DNA of 64,000 nt from Pelotomaculum isophthalicicum JI (GCF_029478095.1 NZ_JAKOAV010000018.1:1-64000); one strand, 5' to 3'; positions 1 to 9,099 are shown, numbered from the stretch's first letter. Notes: a model not told the origin generated them from the letters alone. Program-made: numbers and translations.

Positions 1-127
1 TTATAAGGAGTTTTTTAATGAAATGCCATGATATTTATGGAAATTAGTCATTTTTCGAGTAATTTTAATCATTTTAAACCATTTTAGGCATTGACTATTC
101 TTCGATTATTTAATGCAACATTAGTGA

Positions 128-1219
128 CTTTATCAGAATTTTTTATATGCCACCGGACATTTTACAGATAACGCAAGTGTTAATGTTACAAAAGTAGGCG
201 AAAGCTATATTGCCATGACAGAAACTCCACATCGTGTTGAATTTGATCTTAATAGTTTAAATACTTTGGGGCGGTTTCACTACAGGGACGGGGTTACCGG
301 GCATCTAACAACAGTTCACCCTCAATTTGATTATAGGAAGGAGCAAATAATTAATTATATAACCCGTTTTTCTTTAACCAGCACTTATAATATTTATGGA
401 ATAAACCGGGGCTCCTCCAGAAGACAGGTTATTTCATCCATACCTGTAAAACAAGCAGCCTACATGCATAGTTTTGGTATGACTGAAAACTTTATAATCT
501 TAACGGAGTTTCCGCTCTTCATTAATCCATTCAGATTATTACTTACCGGCAGCCCATTTATTGATAATTTATTCTGGAAGCCGGAACACGGTACAACCTT
601 CCTGGTAATAGATAAAAATAGTGGTAACATGGTTGGCAATTTTAAATGCGAGCCTTTTTTTGCTTTTCATCATATCAACGGTTATGAAGAGATGGGAAAT
701 GTCATTGTGGATATTGTTTCATATAAGGATTCATCTATTATTAAATCCCTTTGCCTGGACAAATTACGGCAGGGTAATTCTTTGATCCCCACTCCACAAA
801 TGCGGCGATATTACTTGGATTTGGCCAGTAATAAAGTCACAACCCAAATTTTATCCAAAGATTTTGTTGAAATGCCTAGGATTAATTATCGAAGGTGTAA
901 CACAAGGAATTATAATTATATATATGGAATAAGCGACCATGAATCAAATGGTTTTCCTAATAAATTGGTCAAGTTTTACATTAAGAGTAAATCACTTAAG
1001 CACTGGTACAAGGAAAATAATTTCCCTGGTGAACCCGTATTTGTAACAGCACCGGACACTGTGGAGGAAGATGAAGGGGTTATTCTATCCCTGGTTCTTG
1101 ATACAATAAAACGAAAAAGCTACTTACTAATTCTTGATGCAACTTGCTTTTCTGAAATTACTAGGGCTTATCTTCCGTTTGCTGTTCCCTTTGGTTCTCA
1201 TGGCCAATATTTTGAATAG
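128..1219 (+). pseudogene. Carotenoid oxygenase family protein, 5'-truncated
   Basis: Resembles the C-terminal three quarters of carotenoid cleavage (RPE65/CCD) oxygenases, Fe(II) enzymes that split conjugated double bonds. The open frame from 128 already reads family sequence (TDNASVNV..GESY) before the first ATG at 215, and a TGA at 125-127 closes it upstream. About 100 N-terminal residues of the usual 450-500 are missing, and no other frame in bases 1-125 supplies them. Counting from the ATG at 215, all four candidate iron-ligand histidines survive: H35 (TVHPQFDY), H85 (YMHSFGM), H152 or H153 (FFAFHHINGYEE) and H329 (PFGSHGQYF). The C-terminal EPVFV..EDEGVILS block is also intact. With the first blades of the propeller absent it is probably inactive. 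Family assignment is from recognised motifs. Confidence 0.75.
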
Positions 1220-1462
1220 AGTAAATGAGAACCCATCTCTTTCACGTGTCACGACCTTTTTATGGCTATCAAAATGAATACGCTGATTATTGCTCACTTT
1301 AATATACTCCTTTCCCAAATTTCCCTTAAAGAACTTGTTCATCTTATGAACATAAAAATGGTATTTATGAGACCCCACCCTTATACAAATAACATGTGCA
1401 AACTTTGACACTATATACACTTGGAATTCAAAATAATGCTCAAGGTAAAGTTCATGGCTGTG

Positions 1463-1498
1463 AAAAAAAAGCACCCTCGTGTTAAAACGAGAGTGCTT
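1463..1498 (-). terminator. Rho-independent terminator after the VOC gene
   Basis: On the minus strand a GC-rich hairpin (arms at 1491-1498 and 1471-1479, loop TTTTAA-like) is followed by eight T residues (the A run at 1463-1470). It lies about 30 bases past the stop of the VOC gene. Confidence 0.8.
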
Positions 1499-1528
1499 GG
1501 CGATAGTTTATTGTTTGATATCTTTGAA

Positions 1529-1900
1529 CTATAATTGTATGTTTTCTACGAATTGTATGCTAAGCCCATTAGGATCTTTAACAAAGAAAAACTTAATATG
1601 AGGCGCCGGTTGGAAAGGCCCGCTCTCTATTTTCAGGCCTTTTTCCTGGATAAACTTGATCATTTCATCAACAGAGTTTACTTCAAATCCAAGAGAAATA
1701 TTCTGTCCAACATTTATATTCTGATTTACATCATTATGATATAATAATTCAACCTTTGTTTCTCCGGAACCCAAAAAAGCGATCTCAGTTGCCGGTCCTG
1801 CCATATATCTTTTTTCAATCGAGAGTCCTACTATTTCCTGATAAAACTTCAAAGATTCCTCCATATTATTAACCGTAATAGTACACCAGCAGAATTTCAT
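1529..1900 (-). CDS. VOC (glyoxalase/bleomycin-resistance) family protein
   Basis: About 123 residues, the usual length for one vicinal-oxygen-chelate domain built of two beta-alpha-beta-beta-beta modules. The N-terminal module reads MKFCWCTITVNNMEESLKFYQEIVGL and the C-terminal one ends in the typical FVKDPNGLSIQFVE, with the conserved metal-side Glu in that last strand. The start at 1900 is chosen because GGAGGGAG lies directly upstream. A longer frame back to 1954 has no ribosome site. The substrate cannot be told from sequence: these proteins include lyases, dioxygenases and drug-binding proteins. It is a single-gene unit with its own terminator. Confidence 0.85.
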   Translation of the reverse strand: MKFCWCTITVNNMEESLKFYQEIVGLSIEKRYMAGPATEIAFLGSGETKVELLYHNDVNQNINVGQNISLGFEVNSVDEMIKFIQEKGLKIESGPFQPAPHIKFFFVKDPNGLSIQFVENIQL

Positions 1901-1976
1901 AATCTCCCTCCTAAAATTTATTTTTATTGTATTATATGCCTGTTTATAAAACAACTTTAACTCCTAATAGAGGCTT

Positions 1977-2684
1977 CTACTTTTTCATTGCCTGCTCCTT
2001 TAAATCCTTTGGCATCTTCTCAATTGAATACCTAAGAGCCGTACGAGGCATGTCCTTTTTATTCTTCATCACATAATTAAACACTTCATTTTGGTGAACC
2101 TTACTAGCCTCCTTCAGCATCCAGCCATAACCCTTTTGGACTAAATCGTCTTTATCCTTTAAAAGGCTATCGGAGATTTCAAAAATATCCCTTAAAAAAT
2201 CCCCTTTCCTGGCCGGTAAGATCAGGGTAACTGCCGAAGCACGTTTGAGCCACCTGTTATCTGCTCTCGCCCAACTTTTGAGATTTTTTATATATTGCGG
2301 GAACTGCTCAATAAATGAACCAATGGAATGGTTACACAAGGTATCACATTTTGCCCAATTATCCACGTATTTTTCAATCCATCTTTCAAACATTTCAATA
2401 TCATCAGGCATATAATTCTTATGTATCCGGTAAGACCAATCAAATGCTATGAACGCGTCTTCACAATAGCCTGTTTCAAGTAGCTGCTCACAGAGAGAAA
2501 ATATTTCTTCTTTATCTTTGTGTTTTATTTCATCAAAATGTTTCTTCGCTATCTTCCCGACAATTGAACTTTTTACCCCATACACTTTTACCTCTTCTTT
2601 AAAAAAACGTTGAGAATTATTTTTTGTTTTTTCATCAATATTCTGTTCTAGTTCTTTTCTAATGATTGATACGACATCCCCCAT
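1977..2684 (-). CDS. DNA alkylation repair protein, AlkD-like
   Basis: About 235 residues of HEAT-like helical repeats. It resembles the AlkD/DUF1061 group of alkylpurine DNA glycosylases, which excise N3- and N7-alkylpurines without flipping the base. Recognisable blocks are FAFDWSYRIHKN, WAKCDTLCNHSIG and the ADNRWLKRASAVTLILPARKG segment; the W-x-K-R-x-x-A-V pattern and the Asp in WAKCDTLC fit the DNA-binding cleft. The ATG at 2684 is preferred over a GTG at 2705 because GGGGTGA lies just upstream of it. No partner genes adjoin it: the VOC gene downstream has a separate ribosome site about 75 bases away. Confidence 0.85.
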   Translation of the reverse strand: MGDVVSIIRKELEQNIDEKTKNNSQRFFKEEVKVYGVKSSIVGKIAKKHFDEIKHKDKEEIFSLCEQLLETGYCEDAFIAFDWSYRIHKNYMPDDIEMFERWIEKYVDNWAKCDTLCNHSIGSFIEQFPQYIKNLKSWARADNRWLKRASAVTLILPARKGDFLRDIFEISDSLLKDKDDLVQKGYGWMLKEASKVHQNEVFNYVMKNKKDMPRTALRYSIEKMPKDLKEQAMKK

Positions 2685-2966
2685 TACTTCACCCCACAAA
2701 GACACTTATTTTCCTGACATTACTTATTATTTCACAAATAAAATATTTTTTAAGCGTTTTACTTTTCCTTTAAGTTTCGTTAATGTTGATAACTGTCGAA
2801 TAATCCGGAATAATGTTGGAAATTATTACAAGGCAATCCGCAGGAAATTGTATAATATGTGTTGAAGCAAGAATATATTACAAAGTTACTATTTTAGTTT
2901 AATACGTTATACCGGGGATATAATTTAATTTTTGCAATATACGTTCATATGGTTGGAGATAGTGTC

Positions 2967-3155
2967 GTGGATAATGATGAAATCTTAAATATATGCTATG
3001 AGTTATTTGATAGTATTATAATAATAAAGGGATATATCAAACTCAACATCAGGAACAAAAAGGTAAACTACTCGATAATATTAATTCAGGAAATCAAAAT
3101 TATTGAGACTTTAGTGCGTAAAATATTAGACATTGTTAACCCGCTATCAACATAG
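2967..3155 (+). CDS. Small HisKA-like protein lacking the phospho-acceptor His
   Basis: About 62 residues, almost all helical: an N-terminal ICYELFDSIIIIKGYIKL segment and a second helix ending IKIIETLVRKILDI. The layout imitates the two-helix dimerisation domain of sensor kinases (H-box HE-[LI]-x-N-P-L-x-x-I-x-G-[FY], then a helix ending E-x-[ILV]-x-x-L-[IV]-x-x-[IL]L), but the H-box His is Tyr. GTG at 2967 is preferred because TTGGAG stands 7 bases upstream; an in-frame ATG at 2949 lacks a ribosome site. It might be a kinase decoy or a degenerate phosphotransferase. The assignment is weak because the protein is short. Confidence 0.45.
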   Translation: MDNDEILNICYELFDSIIIIKGYIKLNIRNKKVNYSIILIQEIKIIETLVRKILDIVNPLST

Positions 3156-3382
3156 ATTAGTTTTCTCCCAACTTTACATACCACTCCCGCACCCATCTAT
3201 TAAGGATTATGAACTTCCCGCCCTAGACCCAGTCTCATAATATCCAAATATTATGAACCTCTCACCAATAAATTCATCCAGTGAGATTACGTGGCAAAGA
3301 AATGCTACATGTTAAATGCCATAAAATGACGCTTAGGAAATCCCTGGATGATAATGATATGATGCCGGGGTATCCTTATATA

Positions 3383-5434
3383 TTATACGGATTCTATCCG
3401 GCAAAGCACCGCCTTGAAATCAGGGTAAGCAGTTATCGGGTCAATTGCTTCCATATCAACCAATAAGTTAACATTGGCGTCGGCCCAGCCGTGTGGAACA
3501 CTAACCACGCCAGGCGCTATTTTTTCTGTCAGACAGGCGCGAAGCTTCATGCTGCCGCTTTTTGTTTCAACCCGGATCATACTGTAATCCAGCACTCCAT
3601 ACTGACTGGCGGTAGCCGGGTGAATCTCGGCCAGCGGTTCGCGGTTGCTATTACGTAGGACCGGCACGTGACGTTGTTGTGTATGGGTGTATTCCTGCCT
3701 GCGCTCCCCGCTGATCAGGATAAGAGGATATTTTTGGTACAGTTCCGGCGTATTGACCGGGCTTTGATAAGGTTCCATGTATACCGGGATGGGATCGTAG
3801 CCGTAGTCTTTTAACGTCTGTGAGTAAAGTTCAATGATACCGCTGGGCGTGCCCAGTTTTTTCTTTTCATGCACGTTATATTGTTTTTCGCCGTAATACG
3901 TTCCCAGAGGACTGGCCTTTAGCTGATCCTTGAAATCCCCGGGTTCAATAAAAGCGTCCATCACTTCTTCGTCGCTCTGCCAGGGGAAGTATTCTCCAAG
4001 ACCAAGGCGTCTGGCCAATTCGCTCCAGATCTTCCAATCCGGCCAACTGTCACTAATTGGTTCGATAACCTTATGATGGAGCATCGCGAAAGGCTCCCCA
4101 AATACTACCCCGTAGACATATGACAGGCCGCCTTTCTCCAGGAAGGTGCAGGCGGGTAGGACAACGTCGGCCAACTCTGCCGTTTCACTAAAAAACGGAT
4201 CAATAACAGCTAAAAAGTCAAGGCCGGCAAAGGCCTTTTTAAACAGACCGGCTGCCGGGAAGGATACTACCGGATTTGCTGCCGTAACAATGCAGGCCCT
4301 AACAGGATAGGGTTTTCCCTCCAGAACGGCCTCAGGAAACAATGTTGCGATGCCAAATGGCGCCTGCCGGCCCCAGAGCGAGCTAAATACCGGGAAGTCA
4401 TCCGCTCCGATTGGTTTTTCCTGATCCTTAAAGCTTAAATTGGTCAGCGGTATACGAGGCACCGTTACCCAACTGCCCGGCTTAAAAACATTGCCGGTAA
4501 TCGCTTGCAAGATGGATAAGATTCGCGAATTTTGCAGACCGTTACGGTGCTGGTCAAGGCTGTTTATCCCCTGAATAATGCAGCCTGGTTTTACCTGCGC
4601 AAACATCCTGGCTGCTGTTATGATATCAGACGCCGGTAGCCACGTAATTTCCTGAGCCCATTCAGGAGTATAGTTTTCAACATGTTTAACCAGTTCATCG
4701 AAACCAACTGTATACTCCTTAACAAAATCATGATCATAAAGGTCTTCTTTGATTATCACATTGATCATGGCCAAGGCCAGCGCCATATCGGTGCCCGGAC
4801 GGATTGGCAAATGAAAGGTTTCCTCAGCCAGCGGGATCCGCTTTGGGTTTATTACAATAAGTTTTAGCCCTTCTTTGGCTAACTTCTCCCGGATCAGTTC
4901 GCCTAACATACCTTTGGAACCGTCCGGATTGTGACCCCATAATACGATACACCGGGAATCTTTTGGATCATCCAGGGGATAACGGCCAAAAGTCAGCTGC
5001 CGGGCTAAGATTCTGGCCCGGTAGCAGATGTTTTCCACAGACAACAGATTTGGTGTGCCGAAAGCCCCTTTGAAACGGCGGGCAAAGGTAGCAACCTCAA
5101 TGTTTTCCACCCCTACCGACCCACAAAAAACTGCCAGCGATTTGGCGTCGTATTTCTCTTTAACCCTGGTTAATTTTTCCGCGCAATAATCCAGGGCTGT
5201 ATCCCAGTTAACCCTTTGCCAATACCCTTTCTCACGCAGCATCGGGGTACGCAAGCGGTTAGATGAGTAGACGTAATCAGGCAGGGCTTCCCCGCGCGGA
5301 CAAATGTAGCCACGGCTTACGGGATGTTCCGGTAAACCCTCTACCTTGATCAGACGCCCGTCTTCAAGATGAGCTTTGATACCGCAATCCCAGACACATA
5401 ACATGCAGTCGCTGATAATTGTTTTAACAGACAT
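3383..5434 (-). CDS. Molybdopterin-dependent oxidoreductase, catalytic subunit
   Basis: About 683 residues, typical of single-subunit members of the DMSO-reductase/formate-dehydrogenase superfamily with bis-molybdopterin-guanine-dinucleotide Mo or W. The N-terminus carries a [4Fe-4S] motif, CMLCVWDC...YICPRG (C-x2-C-x3-C-xn-C). The metal-ligand region reads SVENICYRARIL, so the presumed Mo/W ligand is Cys. Later blocks (AANPVVSFPA, ELADVVLPACTFLEKGG, the C-terminal SGERRQEYTHTQQRHVP) are cofactor-binding segments. There is no twin-arginine leader, so it is probably cytoplasmic. No FeS electron-transfer or membrane subunit lies next to it. ATG at 5434 has GGGAG eight bases upstream. Family members reduce thiosulfate, oxidise formate or hydrate acetylene; the substrate cannot be assigned. 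It is divergent from a MerR regulator at 5817. Confidence 0.85.
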   Translation of the reverse strand: MSVKTIISDCMLCVWDCGIKAHLEDGRLIKVEGLPEHPVSRGYICPRGEALPDYVYSSNRLRTPMLREKGYWQRVNWDTALDYCAEKLTRVKEKYDAKSLAVFCGSVGVENIEVATFARRFKGAFGTPNLLSVENICYRARILARQLTFGRYPLDDPKDSRCIVLWGHNPDGSKGMLGELIREKLAKEGLKLIVINPKRIPLAEETFHLPIRPGTDMALALAMINVIIKEDLYDHDFVKEYTVGFDELVKHVENYTPEWAQEITWLPASDIITAARMFAQVKPGCIIQGINSLDQHRNGLQNSRILSILQAITGNVFKPGSWVTVPRIPLTNLSFKDQEKPIGADDFPVFSSLWGRQAPFGIATLFPEAVLEGKPYPVRACIVTAANPVVSFPAAGLFKKAFAGLDFLAVIDPFFSETAELADVVLPACTFLEKGGLSYVYGVVFGEPFAMLHHKVIEPISDSWPDWKIWSELARRLGLGEYFPWQSDEEVMDAFIEPGDFKDQLKASPLGTYYGEKQYNVHEKKKLGTPSGIIELYSQTLKDYGYDPIPVYMEPYQSPVNTPELYQKYPLILISGERRQEYTHTQQRHVPVLRNSNREPLAEIHPATASQYGVLDYSMIRVETKSGSMKLRACLTEKIAPGVVSVPHGWADANVNLLVDMEAIDPITAYPDFKAVLCRIESV

Positions 5435-5618
5435 GCGTAACACTCCCTTAATACACTTACACTATTTTTATATACCTTCTTTATCTATATCTCTCTAGTT
5501 AATTTAAATCCGGTGGAGACTTTATGCTTAACCCCCTTTCAATTTATAATGCTTATTTAGCGCTTTAACATATTCGCTATTCGTTAGCTCCGTGAATTAG
5601 TATAAAAACAAAATCTTC

Positions 5619-5705
5619 ATTATCTATATACAAGGATACACTTTGCCTGGAAATAAGTCTATATTCCAGCTGGGTAACAATAAATTTACATTAAACAACT
5701 TATTA
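5619..5705 (+). pseudogene. Remnant of a VanY/Cu-amine-oxidase-N-type gene
   Basis: The stretch 5646-5699 aligns with 6964-7017 inside the intact vanY-like gene, sharing for example the block ATAAATTTACATTAAA. Translated it gives IFQLGNNKFTLNN against the intact VFQLGNDKFTLNN. Weaker similarity reaches back to about 5619, matching the end of the signal peptide. No open frame remains. It looks like the 5' scrap of a duplicate copy, separated from the intact copy by the MerR gene. Confidence 0.7.
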
Positions 5706-5765
5706 TTTCTTCATATTTCTTACTATCCTAGTAAAATTTTATACAATAAACAGTGCAAGATTAAC

Positions 5766-5796
5766 TTGACCCAACCCTTAGGGCAGGGTTTATACT
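5766..5796 (+). promoter_or_regulatory. MerR-type promoter/operator, 19-bp spacer
   Basis: TTGACC (5766-5771) and TATACT (5791-5796) are separated by 19 bp instead of 17. The spacer contains the dyad AACCCTTAGGGCAGGGTT. A long spacer filled by a dyad is the hallmark of promoters that MerR proteins activate by underwinding. It directly precedes the MerR gene, implying autoregulation. Confidence 0.85.
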
Positions 5797-5816
5797 GGCG
5801 GTAAGGTGGGATGGCG

Positions 5817-6626
5817 ATGGAGTATCGAATAAAAATCAGCGATTTTGCCAAATTGACTGGAAGTACGCTAAAAACCGTTATCTATTATCATAAAATCGGT
5901 TTACTGCAGGAACCGGAGCGTTCACCGGTGGGCTACCGCTTATACGGGCCGGCTGAGCTATCTCGTATGCGGTTAATCAAACGCTTAAAATCCTTGGGGC
6001 TGGATCTGAACCACATTAAAGAAATATTGGGAGATTCACAAAGCACCACAACCTTGCGGGAAGTCTTGCAGTCCTTGCGAACTGAGCTTCTAAGCGAGAA
6101 GAAAAGCCTTGAAGAACGAGTGGCGAAAATTGATACACTGCTAAATGAAGATAAAGTACTCATGAATGAGGATAGTTTCGGTTCCCCTTCTTTTCAAATG
6201 ATCTCAGAGATACTGGGACCGGATCAAATAGAAAAATATATTCAAACCTGCCCGGCTCTGTTTGATCAGCAACGGAAATTGTATGGCATCCTGGATGATT
6301 TTCAGTGGGGCGAGGATTACCGGGGAAATTTTCGAGCATTAGCCGAGTATTTTAAAGAGCACCCTGAGCAATATCAAATTTCTTTGGATTATGGAGTACG
6401 ACTTGCCAAGCTGGCCCAGTTGCCCGAAGATGCTCCGGAGGTTGAAGCTTTGGCCCGGGAATCTGCAGAATTCATCAAAAGTATACCTCAGTTAAGGGAG
6501 ATGTTATGCAATCAGCCGGGAATAAAGAAACCCCTTGAAAGCCTATATAATAATATAGTATCTAACATTATTTCGCCGGCCCAGATGAAGCACATGCAAC
6601 TTCTTCAACAATACCTCAATTCTTGA
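5817..6626 (+). CDS. MerR family transcriptional regulator (copy 1)
   Basis: About 269 residues. Residues 3-70 are a MerR winged helix-turn-helix (KISDFAKLTGSTLKTVIYYHKIGLLQEPERS...GYRLYGPAELSRMRLIKRLKSLGLDLNHIKEILG). A dimerising coiled coil follows to about 115, then a ~150-residue helical C-terminal domain of unknown ligand containing CPALFDQQRKLYGILDDFQW. It shows none of the Cys pattern of metal-sensing MerR proteins. A paralogue with the same layout lies at 39164. ATG at 5817 is preferred over 5811 because AAGGTGG is 7 bases from it. It is preceded by a 19-bp-spacer promoter. Targets may include itself and the divergent molybdoenzyme gene; that is inference. Confidence 0.9.
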   Translation: MEYRIKISDFAKLTGSTLKTVIYYHKIGLLQEPERSPVGYRLYGPAELSRMRLIKRLKSLGLDLNHIKEILGDSQSTTTLREVLQSLRTELLSEKKSLEERVAKIDTLLNEDKVLMNEDSFGSPSFQMISEILGPDQIEKYIQTCPALFDQQRKLYGILDDFQWGEDYRGNFRALAEYFKEHPEQYQISLDYGVRLAKLAQLPEDAPEVEALARESAEFIKSIPQLREMLCNQPGIKKPLESLYNNIVSNIISPAQMKHMQLLQQYLNS

Positions 6627-6894
6627 TTATTAGTATAAGGTTGCCTTAAGAAAAATATTTTTGTATTTTGTTCCTTACATTACAAAACATTACAAATTTA
6701 TACGAATAGGCAATTAATAATTATCCATTCTTAATTGGTTATATTGACAACATTCTCCATGGAGATTATCCTTTTTCACGGAGGAACTTCGGGCACAGAT
6801 AGAGAAAAATATCAATGATTTGTATGCACATAACTGTGGGCTTTTCATTGGTAACGCATATTACATATTGGTATGCTTAGGGAGATTAACCATC

Positions 6895-7884
6895 ATGAGA
6901 AAGATTTTAATTTCGCTTCTCACCCTATTTCTAATAACCTTCTATACGCAAGCGTATACTTCACCTGAAAATAAGGCCGTATTCCAACTGGGCAACGATA
7001 AATTTACATTAAATAACCAAGAACAAAGTATGGACACAATTCCTATTGTTAAAAGCAGCCGTGTTTTCGTGCCTATCCGGTATATTGCTTATGCCTGTGG
7101 AATAGACGACAAGGATATATTATGGGACATGAGTACCCAAACCGTAACCCTAAACTCAAATAATAAACGTCTTTCGGCGAAGGTAGGCAGCAAGCAACTA
7201 GTTAATAATGGTCACGTAGTGGATATGGATGTTGCTCCTGTAATGATAAACGATAGAGTTTTTTTGCCGGCCCGCTGGATCGCTGAAGCGTATAATTATA
7301 AAATTGAATGGGACCAGGCAAGCAAATCAATCTTAATTTACCCCCGAGGAAATATAAAGCCGCATCCACCTGAACAACCAGCTGTTCTATTAGTTAACAA
7401 AACACATCGCTTACCGGATGACTATCATCCAGATCCCTTGGACAACTATAACGGATATCAAGTTTCTAAATCAATGAACTATCCTCTCCAGGCACTCTTT
7501 ACAGCAGCTGATGAACAATCGATTAACCTCGGCATCAACTCCGGCTACCGTGATGTTGAAAGCCAACAACAAATTTTTAATGAGCGAGTTAGCCAGTTGG
7601 GTTTACAAGAAGCCAAGTCAGCCGCGGCACTGCCGGGTTACAGCGAACACCAAACCGGACTTGCAGTTGATCTGGAGGGTGATTCAAACGCTTACTCCTG
7701 GCTTAAGGCAAATTGCTGGAGTTATGGGTTTATCCTGCGTTATCCTAAGGGCGGTGAGGAAATCACAGGTTATTCCTATGAGCCCTGGCATTTTCGTTAC
7801 GTTGGTATACCAATTGCATCGTTTATGCATGCAAACAACATACAGACGTTAGAGGAATTTATAGATACTTATATCAGCGATTAG
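6895..7884 (+). CDS. D-alanyl-D-alanine carboxypeptidase, VanY type, with stalk domain
   Basis: About 329 residues. An N-terminal signal peptide (MRKILISLLTLFLITFYTQAY) is followed by a copper-amine-oxidase-N-like stalk domain (about 25-155, with repeated VPIRYIA and LPARWIA motifs), common on clostridial surface proteins. The C-terminal half is a VanY/LAS-type zinc peptidase: SGYRDVESQQQIF, the SEHQTGLAVDLEG block (Zn ligands His and Asp) and EPWHFRYVG (last His ligand). It would trim the terminal D-Ala of peptidoglycan stem peptides outside the cell. ATG at 6895 has AGGGAG upstream. No vancomycin-resistance genes adjoin it, so a cell-wall housekeeping role is more likely. Confidence 0.88.
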   Translation: MRKILISLLTLFLITFYTQAYTSPENKAVFQLGNDKFTLNNQEQSMDTIPIVKSSRVFVPIRYIAYACGIDDKDILWDMSTQTVTLNSNNKRLSAKVGSKQLVNNGHVVDMDVAPVMINDRVFLPARWIAEAYNYKIEWDQASKSILIYPRGNIKPHPPEQPAVLLVNKTHRLPDDYHPDPLDNYNGYQVSKSMNYPLQALFTAADEQSINLGINSGYRDVESQQQIFNERVSQLGLQEAKSAAALPGYSEHQTGLAVDLEGDSNAYSWLKANCWSYGFILRYPKGGEEITGYSYEPWHFRYVGIPIASFMHANNIQTLEEFIDTYISD

Positions 7885-7957
7885 CAAGGACTATCGAATA
7901 AATACTTGATATCCGCGCTATTAACCAAATATTTTAACAAAAAGGAGAGGAAGAGAT

Positions 7958-8464
7958 ATGAGTAAAGGACAATTGGGTCTCAGTACTCCAGACAAACGGC
8001 TTGCCGCCGTCTGCGGGCTGTTTTGTACCGCCTGCGCCTTGTATATCGGCACCAAAGAAGATCCGGAAAGATTAAAGATTATGGCCACGCGCTTCCAAAT
8101 CCCGGTGGAAGAATTGGAATGCCATGGCTGCCGGTCGGAAAAACGAGGCATTTTCTGTAGAGAGTACTGCAAAATGACCAAATGCGTCATTGAAAAAGGA
8201 ATCGACTTTTGTGGCGAATGCCCGGAATATCCCTGTGACGAGCTGAAAGAATTTCAGGCCAAGATGCCGCACCGCAACGAATTGTGGAAATCCCACGAAC
8301 GCATCAAGGAAGTTGGGTATGAAAAATGGTACGCAGAACAGGTTGAGCATTACTCGTGCCCCGCGTGCGGTACCATAAACTCCGCCTATGACATGGCATG
8401 CAGGAAATGTGGCGCAACCCCGAGCTGTAATTTTGTGAAATTACACAAAGATGAAATAATCTAA
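7958..8464 (+). CDS. DUF3795 family Cys-rich protein
   Basis: 168 residues with 13 or more cysteines. The N-terminal part (CGLFCTACALY...CHGCRSEKRGIFCREYC...CGECPEYPCDEL) is the DUF3795 pattern, a presumed zinc- or FeS-binding domain of unknown role. The C-terminus adds a zinc-ribbon-like CPACGTINSAYDMACRKCG. Start ATG has AAAGGAGAGG upstream. A scrap of a second family member starts 44 bases past the stop. Function unknown. Confidence 0.8.
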   Translation: MSKGQLGLSTPDKRLAAVCGLFCTACALYIGTKEDPERLKIMATRFQIPVEELECHGCRSEKRGIFCREYCKMTKCVIEKGIDFCGECPEYPCDELKEFQAKMPHRNELWKSHERIKEVGYEKWYAEQVEHYSCPACGTINSAYDMACRKCGATPSCNFVKLHKDEII

Positions 8465-8507
8465 AATATGGCTATGTTAAATCCCAAATCGGAGTAAGGA
8501 GAAAAAA

Positions 8508-8579
8508 ATGGATTATAAACAGATGACAGCGCCTGAGAAGTCTATTTTACCGGCAAGTGGAAGCTGTAGCAACTATTAA
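8508..8579 (+). pseudogene. 5' scrap of a second DUF3795 gene
   Basis: A ribosome site (AAGGAG) and ATG open a 23-codon frame starting MDYKQMTAP, the usual N-terminus of DUF3795 proteins. The next residues (EKSILPASGSCSNY) do not continue the family. It reads as the start of a gene whose body was deleted. Confidence 0.5.
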
Positions 8580-8586
8580 TCCTAAA

Positions 8587-9099
8587 TCATAATCCTAAAT
8601 CATTTGTTCCGCTAATTCCGTTTAATGCGCCCGGAACTAATTCACATGCCATTACGTATTTATCAGGAATATTATGTGTATTTTTGATGCCAAAATTAAT
8701 AGCGGCATTAAAGCCAAATCTATGGTAATAAGCAGGATCACCGACAAGAAGCACGGCCGTGTATCCCATCTCTTTTGCCAGTTTGAAACTCTCCCTGATC
8801 AAGTGAGAGCCTACTCCTTTATTTCGATGCTTTAAAGCTACTGATATAGGCGCCAAGAGAAGGGCTTGATATTTATTGCTATTGTTAACGATATAAGTCT
8901 TTGTCAACATTATATGTCCAATCAGTATACCGTTTTCTTCAGAAACAAGTGCCAATTCCGGAATATAATTGCCGCCAGCGCGCAGATGATTTACGAAATC
9001 CTGTTCTTTACCATTCGAAACTTTAGCTGTTTGAAAAGCTATTTTAACCAAATCATATATCTTGGAAAATTCTTCAGGTGTTTCTCTTCTGATAATCAT
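8587..9099 (-). CDS. GNAT family N-acetyltransferase
   Basis: 170 residues, one GNAT domain of the YhbS-like type. The acetyl-CoA pyrophosphate loop is seen in LKHRNKGVGSHLIRESFKLAKEMGY (R/Q-x-x-G-x-G/A pattern), preceded by the strand LLLAPISVAL and followed by VLLVGDPAYYHRFGF, a signature of this subgroup. It transfers acetyl groups from acetyl-CoA to an amine; the substrate is unknown. GGGAGGAG stands upstream of the ATG. It is a single gene between the DUF3795 scrap and a broken lipoprotein gene. Confidence 0.85.
   Translation of the reverse strand: MIIRRETPEEFSKIYDLVKIAFQTAKVSNGKEQDFVNHLRAGGNYIPELALVSEENGILIGHIMLTKTYIVNNSNKYQALLLAPISVALKHRNKGVGSHLIRESFKLAKEMGYTAVLLVGDPAYYHRFGFNAAINFGIKNTHNIPDKYVMACELVPGALNGISGTNDLGL

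Noticed and set aside
1127-1474. 115-codon minus-strand frame overlapping the carotenoid oxygenase end
   Set aside because: Its GTG start sits inside the terminator hairpin, it has no ribosome site and it overlaps a clearly homologous gene on the other strand.
3383-5434. Calling the molybdoenzyme an acetylene hydratase or formate dehydrogenase
   Set aside because: The catalytic Asp next to the second cluster Cys of acetylene hydratase is not present, and there is no selenocysteine or formate-specific Arg-His context that I can identify.
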